Source of the DNA: Hyphomicrobiales bacterium
GTDB taxonomy: Bacteria; Pseudomonadota; Alphaproteobacteria; Rhizobiales; Beijerinckiaceae
NCBI GenBank assembly: GCA_027483795.1
Contig: JAIXTT010000041.1
Location: forward strand, 1 to 53,599
Direction: 5' to 3'
Length of the DNA stretch: 53,599 bases
The stretch's first letter is position 1; every line of letters starts with the position of its first letter. The notes beneath the pieces are model-generated. The model was not told the origin of the DNA, made no database searches, and saw only the letters and a program-made list of their open reading frames with translations. Below, one piece after another: positions 43,786 through 53,354 of this stretch. Position numbers and translations under genes: made by a program.

Positions 43786-46188
43786 GTGAGGACTTGCCGG
43801 ACCGCGCTCGCGGCCTTCCTCTTCTTCGTCCTGTCGGTTCCCCTCGCCTTCGCGCAGCCGGAAGCGCCGAACCATGTCCGGATGCAGCTCGAGGCCTTCC
43901 GGCTCGAACTCGGCCAGATCGAGGCCGGGGTCGAGAACCGGAACGTGCCGGACGCGCATCTGGCCGAGATGCGCCGCCGCGTGTCGGCGATCGTGATCGA
44001 TCTCCGCGGCATCGCGGACGAGGCGGCGCCCCGGGCCGAGGCCCTGCGGGCGCGGCTGCGGGAGCTCGGCCCCAAGCCGGACGACAAGCCCGCGGCGGAA
44101 AGCCCCGACCTCGCGCCGGAACGCGAAGAGCGCGACAAGGCGCTCAAGGAGGCCGACGAAACCCTCCGCCTGGCGCGCCGGCTGATCGTGCAGGCGGATC
44201 AGGTCATCGCCTCGATCGGCGACAAGCGCCGTTCGATCTTCACCGAAAACCTGTTCCGCCGTTCGACCGGCCTCGTCTCTCCCGGCCTGTGGATCGACGT
44301 CCTGCGCAATCTGCCGACCGACGTCGCGGCGACCGCCACCATCTTCCGCGATGCGGGACTGCGCGCGATCGACCGGGTCGGCGTCGCGGGAGGCGCGGCG
44401 ACGGCGGCGGTGGTCGTGCTGGTGCTGCTCGCCGCCGCCTTCGCGCGACGGACGGTCGACGGCCTCGTCAAGAACCGCCTCCGAAGGCCGGATCCGCTGA
44501 CGATGCCCGCCGCGGCGCTGGCCTTCGCGGTCGTGGGCTTCGGGATTCCGGCCGCCGCCGCCTTCCTGCTGCACCAGATCGTGACGGGCGGCGGCATCCT
44601 TCCGCCGCGGCTGGAACCGATGCTCGTCGTCCTGCTCGGCGGCTTCGCCTTTCTGGGCCTGATCCGCGGTCTCGCCGAGGGCGTCCTCGCGCCCGGGAGG
44701 CCCGCATGGCGCCTCGCTCCGATCGACGACGAAAGAGCGGAGCACCTCGCCTCCTTCCTGACGGCGACGGCGCTGCTGCTGGTGCTCGGGCGGCTGTTCG
44801 AAACCCTGTTCCAGGCCATCGCCGCGGGCCTTCCGCTGACATTGGCGACGCGCGGCTCCTTCGTCGTCCTGATCGCGCTGGCCGTCCTTCGGGAAGTCCG
44901 GCGCTTCGGCGATCACGCGGGCCGGGACGATGCCGCCGCGGGCGGCGGGACGGGCGCGTCCTTCGGCCTCGTGCGCGCCGCTTTGTGGCTCGTTCTGCCC
45001 GCAGCCATCGGCGCGGCCCTGATCGGCTTCGTGGGCTTCGCCTCCTTCCTGATCGACCAGCTCGTCTGGACGGGCCTCGTCGTCGCCTTCGTCGTCCTTC
45101 TCCTGCGCCTCGCCGACGCGGCGATCGGCGCGGCGGTCGAGCCCGACGGTCGCGCCCTGCCCGCGCTCGGCAACTCGCTCGGCGTGACGCGCCGGGCGCT
45201 TCAGCAGATCGCGGTGCTGATCGCGGGCTTCGCGCGGCTCTTCCTCGGCGGCCTCGCGGTGCTGCTCGTGCTCGCGCCCTGGGGGATCGAATCGGGCGAC
45301 CTGCTCTTCTCGCTGCGCTCGGCGCTGTTCGGCTTCAGGATCGGCGACGTCACCATCTCCTTCGCGACGGTCTTCGCGGCGGCGGTCATCCTCGCGGGCG
45401 GCATCGTGCTCACGCGGGCGGTGCAGAAATGGCTGAAGACCCGCTTCCTGCCGCAGACCGAGATGGATGCGGGCCTCAAGAACTCGATCACGACGGGCAT
45501 CGGCTATATCGGCGTCATCGCCGCGACCGCGACGGCGCTGTCGAGCCTCGGGCTCAGCCTCGACAAGCTCGCCATCGTGGCGGGCGCGCTGTCGGTCGGC
45601 ATCGGCTTCGGCCTGCAGTCGATCGTCAACAATTTCGTGTCCGGCCTGATCCTGCTCTGGGAACGGACGATCCGCGTCGGCGACCTCGTGGTGGTCGGTC
45701 AGGATCAGGGCTATGTCCGGCGCATCAACGTGCGTTCGACCGAGATCGACACCTTCGACCGCGCGACCGTGATCGTGCCCAATTCCAATCTCGTGTCGGG
45801 CGTGGTGAAGAACCGGGTCTACACCGACCGCACGAGCCGCGTGCAGGTGGCCGTACCGCTGCCCCGCGACGTCGATCCCGACCGCATCGTGCAGGTCCTG
45901 CGCGATGCCGCGGAAGCGCATGCCGACGTGCTGGAGGATCCGCCGCCGCGCGTGTTCCTGAAGGCGATCGGCGCATCCTCGCTCGATTTCGAACTCGTCT
46001 GCTTCGTGGCCGAGGTGGACGTCTCCGCCCGGGTCACCAGCGACCTGAATTTCGCGATCTGGCGGAAGATCCGCGAGGAGGGCCTGCTGCCGCCGTCTTC
46101 GTCCAAGCCCGAAGCGGAAACGGAAACGACGAAGGACGTCGAGGTCCGGGTCATCGCCCGCAACGACGACGAGGAGACGACCCGATGA
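43786..46188 (+). CDS. Large mechanosensitive channel, DUF3772/MscS type
   Basis: An 800-residue inner-membrane protein. A signal peptide (about 1-24, ending AFAQP) leads into a periplasmic coiled region of the DUF3772 type to about 190, then many helices. The MscS core lies in the last 270 residues: VAGALSVGIGFGLQSIVNNFVSG is the pore helix and linker, followed by the beta domain with VIVPNSNLVSGVVKN. Such channels release solutes on hypo-osmotic shock. The GTG at 43786 has GGAG nine bases upstream. It overlaps the next gene by four bases. Confidence 0.92.
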   Translation: MRTCRTALAAFLFFVLSVPLAFAQPEAPNHVRMQLEAFRLELGQIEAGVENRNVPDAHLAEMRRRVSAIVIDLRGIADEAAPRAEALRARLRELGPKPDDKPAAESPDLAPEREERDKALKEADETLRLARRLIVQADQVIASIGDKRRSIFTENLFRRSTGLVSPGLWIDVLRNLPTDVAATATIFRDAGLRAIDRVGVAGGAATAAVVVLVLLAAAFARRTVDGLVKNRLRRPDPLTMPAAALAFAVVGFGIPAAAAFLLHQIVTGGGILPPRLEPMLVVLLGGFAFLGLIRGLAEGVLAPGRPAWRLAPIDDERAEHLASFLTATALLLVLGRLFETLFQAIAAGLPLTLATRGSFVVLIALAVLREVRRFGDHAGRDDAAAGGGTGASFGLVRAALWLVLPAAIGAALIGFVGFASFLIDQLVWTGLVVAFVVLLLRLADAAIGAAVEPDGRALPALGNSLGVTRRALQQIAVLIAGFARLFLGGLAVLLVLAPWGIESGDLLFSLRSALFGFRIGDVTISFATVFAAAVILAGGIVLTRAVQKWLKTRFLPQTEMDAGLKNSITTGIGYIGVIAATATALSSLGLSLDKLAIVAGALSVGIGFGLQSIVNNFVSGLILLWERTIRVGDLVVVGQDQGYVRRINVRSTEIDTFDRATVIVPNSNLVSGVVKNRVYTDRTSRVQVAVPLPRDVDPDRIVQVLRDAAEAHADVLEDPPPRVFLKAIGASSLDFELVCFVAEVDVSARVTSDLNFAIWRKIREEGLLPPSSSKPEAETETTKDVEVRVIARNDDEETTR

Positions 46189-46682
46189 TGCGCCTTCGCG
46201 CTTCCGCCCGGGCCGCGGCGCTCGCCGCCGCGTTCCTCGGAGGCCTCGTCGCCTGCGCCCCGCCGCGCGAGACCCTGCGGGCCGATCCCGGCGGACTCTA
46301 CGGTCGCCTCGATTCGCCGGGCACGCGTTTCGAGGAGGCGGCGGCGATCTCGCTCGTCAACGCCTATCGGGCGCGGCACGGACTGTCCGCGCTCGCCGCG
46401 GACGACGCGCTGTCGGCGACGGCGCGCGAACGGGCGACGCGCGCCGGGCGGGAGGATCGTTCGGTCTTCGGCGAGGTTCCCGATCTGACCGGGCCGGCCG
46501 GCACCGGGCTCAGGCTCTCGGCGGGCTATCTCACGACCGCCGAAGCCTTTTCCGGCTGGCGCGACGTCCCGGCTCATGAACGGGCGATGCTCGATCCCGC
46601 CGCAAGGCGGATCGGCATCGCGGCGGTCCATGTGCCGGGTTCGAAATACCGTGTCTACTGGGCCGTCGCGACGGGCCGCTGA
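46185..46682 (+). CDS. CAP-domain lipoprotein
   Basis: A 165-residue protein. The N-terminal signal ends in the lipobox LVAC with Cys24, so the mature protein should be lipid-anchored. The rest is a small CAP (SCP/PR1) domain: [30 protein letters not shown] at its start, [24 protein letters not shown] in the middle and [12 protein letters not shown] at the end. The role of bacterial CAP proteins is mostly unknown. Translation is probably coupled to the MscS gene. Confidence 0.87.
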   Translation: MMRLRASARAAALAAAFLGGLVACAPPRETLRADPGGLYGRLDSPGTRFEEAAAISLVNAYRARHGLSALAADDALSATARERATRAGREDRSVFGEVPDLTGPAGTGLRLSAGYLTTAEAFSGWRDVPAHERAMLDPAARRIGIAAVHVPGSKYRVYWAVATGR

Positions 46683-46756
46683 ACCTTCAACGGCTTTCAC
46701 ACGTAGGGAGAGCGTCCCGATCTCGCCTTTTCGGGTCGGATGAGCATACTCGCGCC

Positions 46757-48532
46757 ATGAACCTGTTTCGTCTCTATGCCCGCGTTCTGGCCCTGCTCGG
46801 TCCGGAGATGCGTCTCGGACTCCTGCTGGCGGCGGCGAACGTCGCGCTGGCCGTCGCGCAATTCGCCGAACCGGTCCTGTTCGGCCGCATCATCGACATG
46901 CTGACCGGGCTGCAGGCGGCAGGCGGCGAGCTGGACCGGCAACGCTTCATCACACTGGTCGGGCTGTGGATGCTGTTCGGCCTGTTCACGATCGGCGCGG
47001 GCGTCTTCGTCGCCCTGCACGCGGATCGGCTGTCGCATCGCCGGCGGCTCGCGACCATGGCCACCTATTTCGAGCACGTCCTCACTTTGCCTTTGTCCTT
47101 CCATTCCAACGTCCATTCCGGGCGCGTGCTGAAGGTGAAGCTCGAAGGCGCGAACGCGCTCGCCTGGATCTGGCTGTCCTTCTTCCGCGAGCATTTCGCG
47201 GGCTTCGTGATGCTCGCCGTGCTGCTGCCCCTCACCGTCGTGCTGAATTGGCGGCTCGGCCTTCTGCTCATCGGCCTGCTCGCGGTCTTCGCCGTGCTGA
47301 CCTTGCTCGTCATGCGCAAAACCGAGGAACTGCAGGGCACGGTCGAGCGCTACCACACCAATCTCGCCGAACATGCGGCCGACACGCTCGGCAACGTGCC
47401 CGTCATCCAGAGCTTCACCCGCGTCGAGTCCGAAGCCGTCGCGATGCGCAACATCATCCGGCAATTGCTGGAAGCGCAGATCCCGGTTCTGTCCTGGTGG
47501 GCGCTGGCGGCGGTGGTGACGCGGGCCTCGGCGACGCTGACGGTCCTCGTGGTCTTCCTGCTCGGCACATGGCTCAATTTCCGCGGCCTCGCCACGGTCG
47601 GCGAGATCGTCAGCTTCATGAGCCTGTCCACCATGCTGATCGCGCGCATGGAACAGATCGTGAGCTTCGTGAACCACCTGTTCCTGCAGGGGCCGAAGAT
47701 CGCCGAATTCTTCGAGATCCTCGATACGGTTCCCATGGTGCGCGACGCGCCGAACGCGCCGGACATCGGCCGCGTGCAGGGCGCCGTGCGGTTCGAGACC
47801 GTGAGCTTCTCCTATGACGGCAAGTCCTCGGCCGTCGCCGACGTGACGATCGAGGTCAAGGCGGGCGAGCGCGTGGCGCTGGTCGGCGCGACCGGGTCGG
47901 GCAAGTCGACGACTTTGGGCCTGCTGCACCGCGCCTTCGATCCGCAATCCGGCCGCATCCTCGTCGACGGCAAGGACATCCGCGACGTCACCCTCGTCTC
48001 CCTGCGCCGGAACATCGGCGTGGTCTTTCAGGAGCCGATGCTCTTCGCCCGCTCCATCGAGGACAATATCCGCGTCGGCCGCCCCGACGCCTCGCAGGAC
48101 GAGGTCCGCCGCGCGGTCGAACGGGCGCAGGCCGCCGAATTCGTCGACCGCTCGCCCGACGGCCTCGGCACCATCGTGGGCGAACGCGGACGCTCGCTGT
48201 CGGGCGGCGAGCGCCAGCGCCTCTCGATCGCGCGCGCGCTCCTGAAGAACCCGCCGATCCTGATCCTCGACGAAGCGACCTCGGCGCTCGACGCCGGGAC
48301 CGAAGCGAAGCTGCAGAGCGCGCTCGACGAAGTCATGCAGGGCCGCACGACCTTCGTCATCGCGCATCGTCTCTCCACCGTGCGCGACGCCGACCGGATC
48401 CTCGTCTTCGACAAGGGCCGGATCATCGAGACGGGCACCTTCGACGAACTCGTCGCTCAGGGCGGACGCTTCGCCGAACTCGCCCGCGCCCAATTCATGA
48501 CGAAGGACGAGGCGCCCGCCGCGTCGGAGTGA
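46757..48532 (+). CDS. ndvA: Glucan ABC exporter, NdvA/ChvA type
   Basis: A 591-residue half-transporter with a six-helix membrane domain (1-320) fused to an ATPase domain. The ATPase has Walker [10 protein letters not shown] near 380, the signature LSGGERQR near 490 and Walker [13 protein letters not shown] near 510. [20 protein letters not shown] and [13 protein letters not shown] match the exporters of cyclic beta-glucan to the periplasm in rhizobia. The glucan synthase (NdvB/ChvB) is not in the window, so the substrate is inferred from the family. The ATG is at 46757. Confidence 0.92.
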   Translation: MNLFRLYARVLALLGPEMRLGLLLAAANVALAVAQFAEPVLFGRIIDMLTGLQAAGGELDRQRFITLVGLWMLFGLFTIGAGVFVALHADRLSHRRRLATMATYFEHVLTLPLSFHSNVHSGRVLKVKLEGANALAWIWLSFFREHFAGFVMLAVLLPLTVVLNWRLGLLLIGLLAVFAVLTLLVMRKTEELQGTVERYHTNLAEHAADTLGNVPVIQSFTRVESEAVAMRNIIRQLLEAQIPVLSWWALAAVVTRASATLTVLVVFLLGTWLNFRGLATVGEIVSFMSLSTMLIARMEQIVSFVNHLFLQGPKIAEFFEILDTVPMVRDAPNAPDIGRVQGAVRFETVSFSYDGKSSAVADVTIEVKAGERVALVGATGSGKSTTLGLLHRAFDPQSGRILVDGKDIRDVTLVSLRRNIGVVFQEPMLFARSIEDNIRVGRPDASQDEVRRAVERAQAAEFVDRSPDGLGTIVGERGRSLSGGERQRLSIARALLKNPPILILDEATSALDAGTEAKLQSALDEVMQGRTTFVIAHRLSTVRDADRILVFDKGRIIETGTFDELVAQGGRFAELARAQFMTKDEAPAASE

Positions 48533-48538
48533 CGGCGA

Positions 48539-49837
48539 TCATTCCGCCGCGCGGCGACGCCCGAGCGGGGTGATCCGCAGCGCGACGATGCGGTTCTTCG
48601 ATTTCCGGAGCACCTGAAAGCGGAAGCCGTGGAAGGTGAACACCTGTCCCGCATCGGGGATGGTGCGCGCCTCATGGATGACGAGCCCCGCGATCGTGGT
48701 GGCCTCCTCGTCCGGCAAAGCCCAATCCATCGCGCGGTTGAGGTCGCGGATCGGCACCGCACCGTCGACGCTCACCGAGCCGTCCGGCTGCGGGCGCACG
48801 CCCTGCATCGCCACGTCATGCTCGTCCTTGATGTCGCCGACGATCTCTTCGAGGATGTCCTCGAGCGTCACCAGCCCCATCACCTCGCCGTATTCGTCGA
48901 CGACGAGCGCGAAATGCGTCTTGCGGACGAGGAAGGCGCGCAGCTGGTCGGGCAGCGAAGTCGTGTCGGGGACGAACCAGGGGACCCGCGCGAGTTCGCG
49001 CACGTCGACCTTGCGGGCGTCGCCCGTCGCCGCGTCGAGGGCCCGGAGCAGATCCTTCGCATGCAGCACGCCGACGATGTTGTCGGACGAACCGGACCAG
49101 AGCGGCAGGCGCGTATAGGCCGAGGCCAGAACCTCGCGGACGAGTTCCTCGGGCGGAAGATCGGCGGAGATCGTCCGCATCTTGGTGCGGTGCACCATCA
49201 CGTCGGAGACTTCGAGGGACGACAGGTCGATCAGGCCGCCCAGCATGTTGCGGGCCTCCTTCTCCACGCCGCCTTCGCGATGCAGCAGCGCCACCGCGCC
49301 GCGCAGCTCGTCCTGCGCCGAAAGGATCGGCTGGTTCTCGCCGACGCCGAAGCCGAAGGGGCGCAGCAACAGCCGCACGACGAACGCGACGCAGGCCGCA
49401 AGCGGTCCCAGCACGGCGACGCACCACCAGACCGGGCGCGCCAGCAGCAGCGCCGTCCGGTCCGGCGCGGCCACGGCCACGCTCTTCGGCGTCACTTCCG
49501 CAAAGATCACGATCAGCACCGACATCATGATCGTCGCATGGATCACGCCGCTCGCCCCGAAGAGGTCCATGAGCACGCTCGTGGCGAAGGCGGAGGCGCC
49601 GATATTGACGATGGTATTGCCGATCAGCATCGCCCCGATCAGCCGCTCGCGGGCGAGCAGCAGCCGATTCACCAGGCGGGCGCGCATGTCGCCCGCGTCG
49701 TCGAGCGCATGCATCCGCGACCGCGAGGCGGCGGTCAGCGCCGCCTCCGCGCCCGAGAAGAAGGCCGAGAGAGCGAGGCAGAACACGACGACCGCCAAGG
49801 CGATCCAAGGGCTGTCGATGAAGGTCGCGTCGTCCAT
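48539..49837 (-). CDS. CNNM/CorC-type membrane protein with CBS domains
   Basis: A 432-residue inner-membrane protein. An N-terminal DUF21 (CNNM) domain with four hydrophobic helices (8-165) contains SAFFSGAEAALTAASRSRM. Two CBS domains follow (about 205-330), with DVMVHRTKMRTISAD and VVDEYGEVMGLVTLEDILEEIVG. A C-terminal CorC/HlyC domain completes it. The family is tied to magnesium or cobalt transport and resistance. The ATG lies seven bases after the aroKB stop, so it is probably co-transcribed with it, a linkage also seen in other alphaproteobacteria. Confidence 0.93.
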   Translation of the reverse strand: MDDATFIDSPWIALAVVVFCLALSAFFSGAEAALTAASRSRMHALDDAGDMRARLVNRLLLARERLIGAMLIGNTIVNIGASAFATSVLMDLFGASGVIHATIMMSVLIVIFAEVTPKSVAVAAPDRTALLLARPVWWCVAVLGPLAACVAFVVRLLLRPFGFGVGENQPILSAQDELRGAVALLHREGGVEKEARNMLGGLIDLSSLEVSDVMVHRTKMRTISADLPPEELVREVLASAYTRLPLWSGSSDNIVGVLHAKDLLRALDAATGDARKVDVRELARVPWFVPDTTSLPDQLRAFLVRKTHFALVVDEYGEVMGLVTLEDILEEIVGDIKDEHDVAMQGVRPQPDGSVSVDGAVPIRDLNRAMDWALPDEEATTIAGLVIHEARTIPDAGQVFTFHGFRFQVLRKSKNRIVALRITPLGRRRAAE

Positions 49838-49844
49838 TGGGCGC

Positions 49845-51581
49845 TCAGCGGGCTCCGCGCGACGACTCGTCGTCGAGATAGGCGCGAACGTCCTCGACCG
49901 CCACGCCCCGCGCGATGAAGCTCTTCCCGATGCCGTCGGCGAGGATGAAGGTCAAGGCGCCGCGCTTCACCTTCTTGTCCTGCGCCATCGCGTCGAGGAC
50001 GGCGGCGGAATCGGCGTTCCAGCCCGGGATCATCGACGCGCGCGTCGGCAGGCCCGCGGCTTCGAGATGCCTTTCGACCCGCACCACGTCCTGCCCCGAG
50101 CAGCGGCCGAGCTTCGCCGAGAAACGGAAGGCGTCGCACAGGCCGATCGCCACGGCCTCGCCATGGACGAGCCGCGCGCCGTCATAGGCGACGATGCGTT
50201 CATAGGCGTGGCCGAAAGTGTGGCCGAGATTGAGCAGCGCGCGGTCGCCCTCCTCCTTCTCGTCGCGGACGACGACCGCGGCCTTGGCCTCGCAGCTCTT
50301 GCGGATCGCATGGGTGCGGGCGTCGCCGCCCGCGAAGACGGCGCTCCGGTTCGCCTCCAGCCAGTCCCAGAAGTCGCGATCGCCGATCAGCCCGTATTTC
50401 GCGACCTCGGCATAGCCCGCGCGGAATTCGCGCTCGGGCAGCGTGTCGAGAACGCCCGTATCGGCGAGGACGAGGCTCGGCTGGTGGAACGCGCCGACGA
50501 GATTCTTGCCGAAGGACGAATTGATGCCCGTCTTGCCGCCGACCGAGGAATCGACCTGCGCCAAGAGCGACGTCGGAATCTGGACGAAGTCCATGCCGCG
50601 GCGGACCGAGGCCGCGACGAAGCCCGCGAGATCGCCGACCACGCCCCCGCCCAGCGCCACGACGAGGTCGCCGCGCTCCATCTTCGCGCCGATCACCGCG
50701 TCGCAGACGCGTTCGAACGCGGCATAGGATTTCGAACCCTCGCCCGCGGGCACCACCACCGAGGCCGAACGGACGCCCATGGCGGCGAGGCTCGCCTCGA
50801 GGCGCGGGAGATGGGTGCGGGCGACGTTGGAATCCGTCACGATCGCGCAGGCGGCGCCGGGGCGCAGCGCCGCGATGCGCTCGCCCGCCGCATCGATCAG
50901 GCCGGGGCCGATCAGGATGTCGTAGGCCCGCTCGCCCAAGGGAACCCTGACCGCGACGGGCGCACGAGGGACCTCGGCGCGCGCGCCGGCGGCCTTCTCG
51001 TCGGACAGATGCCCGTCGAGGGCGACGACGATCTCTTCCACGATCACCTCATGCGGCACGTCTCGGGACAGGATGGTGAGGTCGGCGAGCGCATAGGTCG
51101 GGCTTCGCTCGTCGAGCAGCTTGCGCAGCGTCGCGTCCGGGTCCGCCGTCTTCAGCAGCGGACGATTGGAGCGCTTGCGTACGCGCCGCATCAGGACGTC
51201 GGGATCGGCCTTGAGCCAGACGGAGACGCCGCTCTCGCCGATCCGCTCGCGCGTCTCCTCCGCCATGAAGGCCCCGCCGCCCGTCGCGAGCACCTTCGGC
51301 TCCTCGGCGAGGAGCCGCGCGATCACGCGCCGCTCGCCGAGGCGGAATTCGGCTTCGCCGCGCTGGGCGAAGATTTCGGGAATGCTCATGCCGGCCGCGG
51401 TCTCGATCGCGGTGTCGGCGTCGGCGAAGGCCATGGTCAGACGCTCCGCGAGCCGCCGGCCGACGGAACTCTTGCCCGAGCCCATCATGCCGACGAGGAC
51501 GATCGACCGACGGCCCAATGCGGCCTTGACGCGTGCGAGCCGCTCCGCCGCCGTCCGCCTTTGTCCCGTCGCCTCGTTCAC
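49845..51581 (-). CDS. aroKB: Bifunctional shikimate kinase/3-dehydroquinate synthase
   Basis: A 578-residue fusion of two shikimate-pathway enzymes. The shikimate kinase part (about 1-190) has Walker A GMMGSGKSS at 31-39, FADADTAIE and LATGGGAF. The dehydroquinate synthase part (about 205-578) has ALGGGVVGDLAGFVAAS, QVDSSVGGKTGIN and NLGHTFGHAYE with the metal-binding histidines. Each part looks complete. The GTG at 51581 is chosen; the frame opens to an ATG at 51671, whose extra 30 residues look unrelated. The fusion order AroK-AroB is known in some Hyphomicrobiales. Confidence 0.93.
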   Translation of the reverse strand: MNEATGQRRTAAERLARVKAALGRRSIVLVGMMGSGKSSVGRRLAERLTMAFADADTAIETAAGMSIPEIFAQRGEAEFRLGERRVIARLLAEEPKVLATGGGAFMAEETRERIGESGVSVWLKADPDVLMRRVRKRSNRPLLKTADPDATLRKLLDERSPTYALADLTILSRDVPHEVIVEEIVVALDGHLSDEKAAGARAEVPRAPVAVRVPLGERAYDILIGPGLIDAAGERIAALRPGAACAIVTDSNVARTHLPRLEASLAAMGVRSASVVVPAGEGSKSYAAFERVCDAVIGAKMERGDLVVALGGGVVGDLAGFVAASVRRGMDFVQIPTSLLAQVDSSVGGKTGINSSFGKNLVGAFHQPSLVLADTGVLDTLPEREFRAGYAEVAKYGLIGDRDFWDWLEANRSAVFAGGDARTHAIRKSCEAKAAVVVRDEKEEGDRALLNLGHTFGHAYERIVAYDGARLVHGEAVAIGLCDAFRFSAKLGRCSGQDVVRVERHLEAAGLPTRASMIPGWNADSAAVLDAMAQDKKVKRGALTFILADGIGKSFIARGVAVEDVRAYLDDESSRGAR

Positions 51582-51700
51582 GCCCGCCGTCCGATCCCGG
51601 TCGGGCTCCGCCCCGACCGCTTCGCGCCCTCCATACACGAAGCGCGGACGGAATTCACGGGGCCGATGCATCCGCCGCGGCGGCGCGCTAGGATCGGGCC

Positions 51701-52651
51701 GTGACCGACGCCCGCACCCCGAGAGCCGACGACGCGCTCATCGCGGATTTCCTCGCGATGATGGCGGCCGAGCGCGGCGCGAGCCCGAACACGCTCGACG
51801 CCTATCGCCGCGACCTCGAAGACGCCTCCGCCTGGTTCGCGGGTCGCGGCCTGTCCTTCGCCGATGCCGATCACGAGGCCGTGCGCGGCCATCTCGCGGC
51901 GCTGCACGCGCGCGGTCTCGCGGCCTCTTCGACCGCGCGCAAACTCTCCGCGCTCAAGCGCATGTTCCGCTTTCTGCTCGGCGAAGGGCTGCGGGCCGAC
52001 GATCCGGCCGGGCGGGTGACGGGCCCCCGCAAGGCGCGGCCCCTGCCGAAGATCCTGTCGGAAGCGGACGTCGACCGCCTGCTCGCCGTCGCCGCCGAGG
52101 GCCTCGACGATCCCGACCGCCCGCGCGCCGATCGATTGCGGGCGGCGCGCATGTCCGCCCTTCTGGAGCTTCTCTATGCGACCGGGCTGCGCGTCTCCGA
52201 ACTCGTCGCCCTGCCGGATTCGGCGGGACGCACGAAGGAGCGCCTCCTCGCCGTCAAGGGCAAGGGCGGCAAGGAGCGTCTCGTCCCGCTCACCGAGGCG
52301 GCGCGGACCGCGACGGCGCGCTGGCGCGCGCTGCGCGACGAGGGCGGCGCTGCGGGCGGTCCCTGGCTGTTTCCGTCGGAGGGCGGAACGGGCCGGCTGA
52401 CGCGGCAGGTCTTCGCCCGCGATCTCAAGGCGCTGGCGGCCGCGGCGGGGCTTCGGGCCGACACGGTGAGCCCGCACGTGCTCCGCCACGCCTTCGCGAG
52501 CCATCTCCTCAAGAACGGGGCCGATCTCCGGGTCGTCCAGCAATTGCTGGGACATGCCGACATCGCGACGACGCAGATCTACACCCATCTGCCCGACGAG
52601 CGCCTGAAGAGCCTCGTGAGGGATCTCCACCCCTTGGGCGACGAGAGCTGA
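51701..52651 (+). CDS. xerD: Site-specific tyrosine recombinase XerD
   Basis: A 316-residue recombinase that resolves chromosome dimers at dif with XerC. An N-terminal SAM-like core-binding domain (1-100) precedes the catalytic domain: Arg164 in ATGLRVSEL, a lysine in KGKGGKER, His259 and Arg262 in HVLRHAFASH, His285 in LGHADI and nucleophile Tyr294 in TQIYTH. GTG 51701 is the start. It is divergent from aroKB, the usual arrangement in alphaproteobacteria, which supports XerD rather than an element integrase. Confidence 0.95.
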   Translation: MTDARTPRADDALIADFLAMMAAERGASPNTLDAYRRDLEDASAWFAGRGLSFADADHEAVRGHLAALHARGLAASSTARKLSALKRMFRFLLGEGLRADDPAGRVTGPRKARPLPKILSEADVDRLLAVAAEGLDDPDRPRADRLRAARMSALLELLYATGLRVSELVALPDSAGRTKERLLAVKGKGGKERLVPLTEAARTATARWRALRDEGGAAGGPWLFPSEGGTGRLTRQVFARDLKALAAAAGLRADTVSPHVLRHAFASHLLKNGADLRVVQQLLGHADIATTQIYTHLPDERLKSLVRDLHPLGDES

Positions 52652-52727
52652 ACGCCCTGCTTTTCCCGCCTTGGAGCGCCCGTTGGCGGAGAGGGAAGGA
52701 AAAAGACGCGTCCGGCGCGGCGATCGA

Positions 52728-53354
52728 TCACTTCCGGCTGAGCAGAAACACCGCCTGTTCGCCCAGAAGGTTCCAGGCGGACCAAGGCAGCGTCATGCGC
52801 ATCGGCCGACCGTAACGGTCGAGCGCCACGGCCCGTTCGATCCGCGCGCCCATCGCGTCGCACAGCGCCACGAAATCCGCGATCGTGCAGAAATGGATGT
52901 TGGGCGTGTCGTACCAGGAATAGGAGAGGTTCTCGGTCACCGGCATCCGGCCGCCGAAGGCGATCTGCGCGCGGATGCGCCAATGGCCGAAATTCGGGAA
53001 GGAGACGATCGCCTTGCTGCCGATGCGCAGGAGGTTCTCCAGCACGTCCCGCGGCCGCCGCGTCGCCTGCAGCGTCTGCGAGAGCACCACATAATCGAAG
53101 CCGTCGTCGGGATAGTCGGCGAGGTCGGCGTCGGCGTCGCCTTGGACCACCGAAAGGCCCTTGGCCACGCAGCCGTTCACGCCCTCGCGCGACAGTTCGA
53201 TCCCCCGCCCGTCCACGCCCTTCCTCTCGGCGAGGATCTGCAGGAGCGTGCCGTCGCCGCAGCCGACGTCGAGCACCTTCGCGCCCTGCGCGATCATGTC
53301 CGCCATCAGAAGAAGATCGACGCGGGCGGCGCCGGAGGTCACGGGATCCGTCAC
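52728..53354 (-). CDS. metW: MetW methionine biosynthesis protein
   Basis: A 208-residue methyltransferase-fold protein. [17 protein letters not shown] is the AdoMet motif; [23 protein letters not shown] and [14 protein letters not shown] are MetW hallmarks. In proteobacteria MetW acts with MetX in acylating homoserine. The GTG start overlaps the metX stop by four bases, so the two are translated together. Confidence 0.95.
   Translation of the reverse strand: MTDPVTSGAARVDLLLMADMIAQGAKVLDVGCGDGTLLQILAERKGVDGRGIELSREGVNGCVAKGLSVVQGDADADLADYPDDGFDYVVLSQTLQATRRPRDVLENLLRIGSKAIVSFPNFGHWRIRAQIAFGGRMPVTENLSYSWYDTPNIHFCTIADFVALCDAMGARIERAVALDRYGRPMRMTLPWSAWNLLGEQAVFLLSRK

Noticed and set aside
51701..52651. 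Integrase of a genomic island
   Set aside because: The protein has XerD length and motifs and the conserved position opposite aroKB; no attachment repeats or cargo genes are seen.
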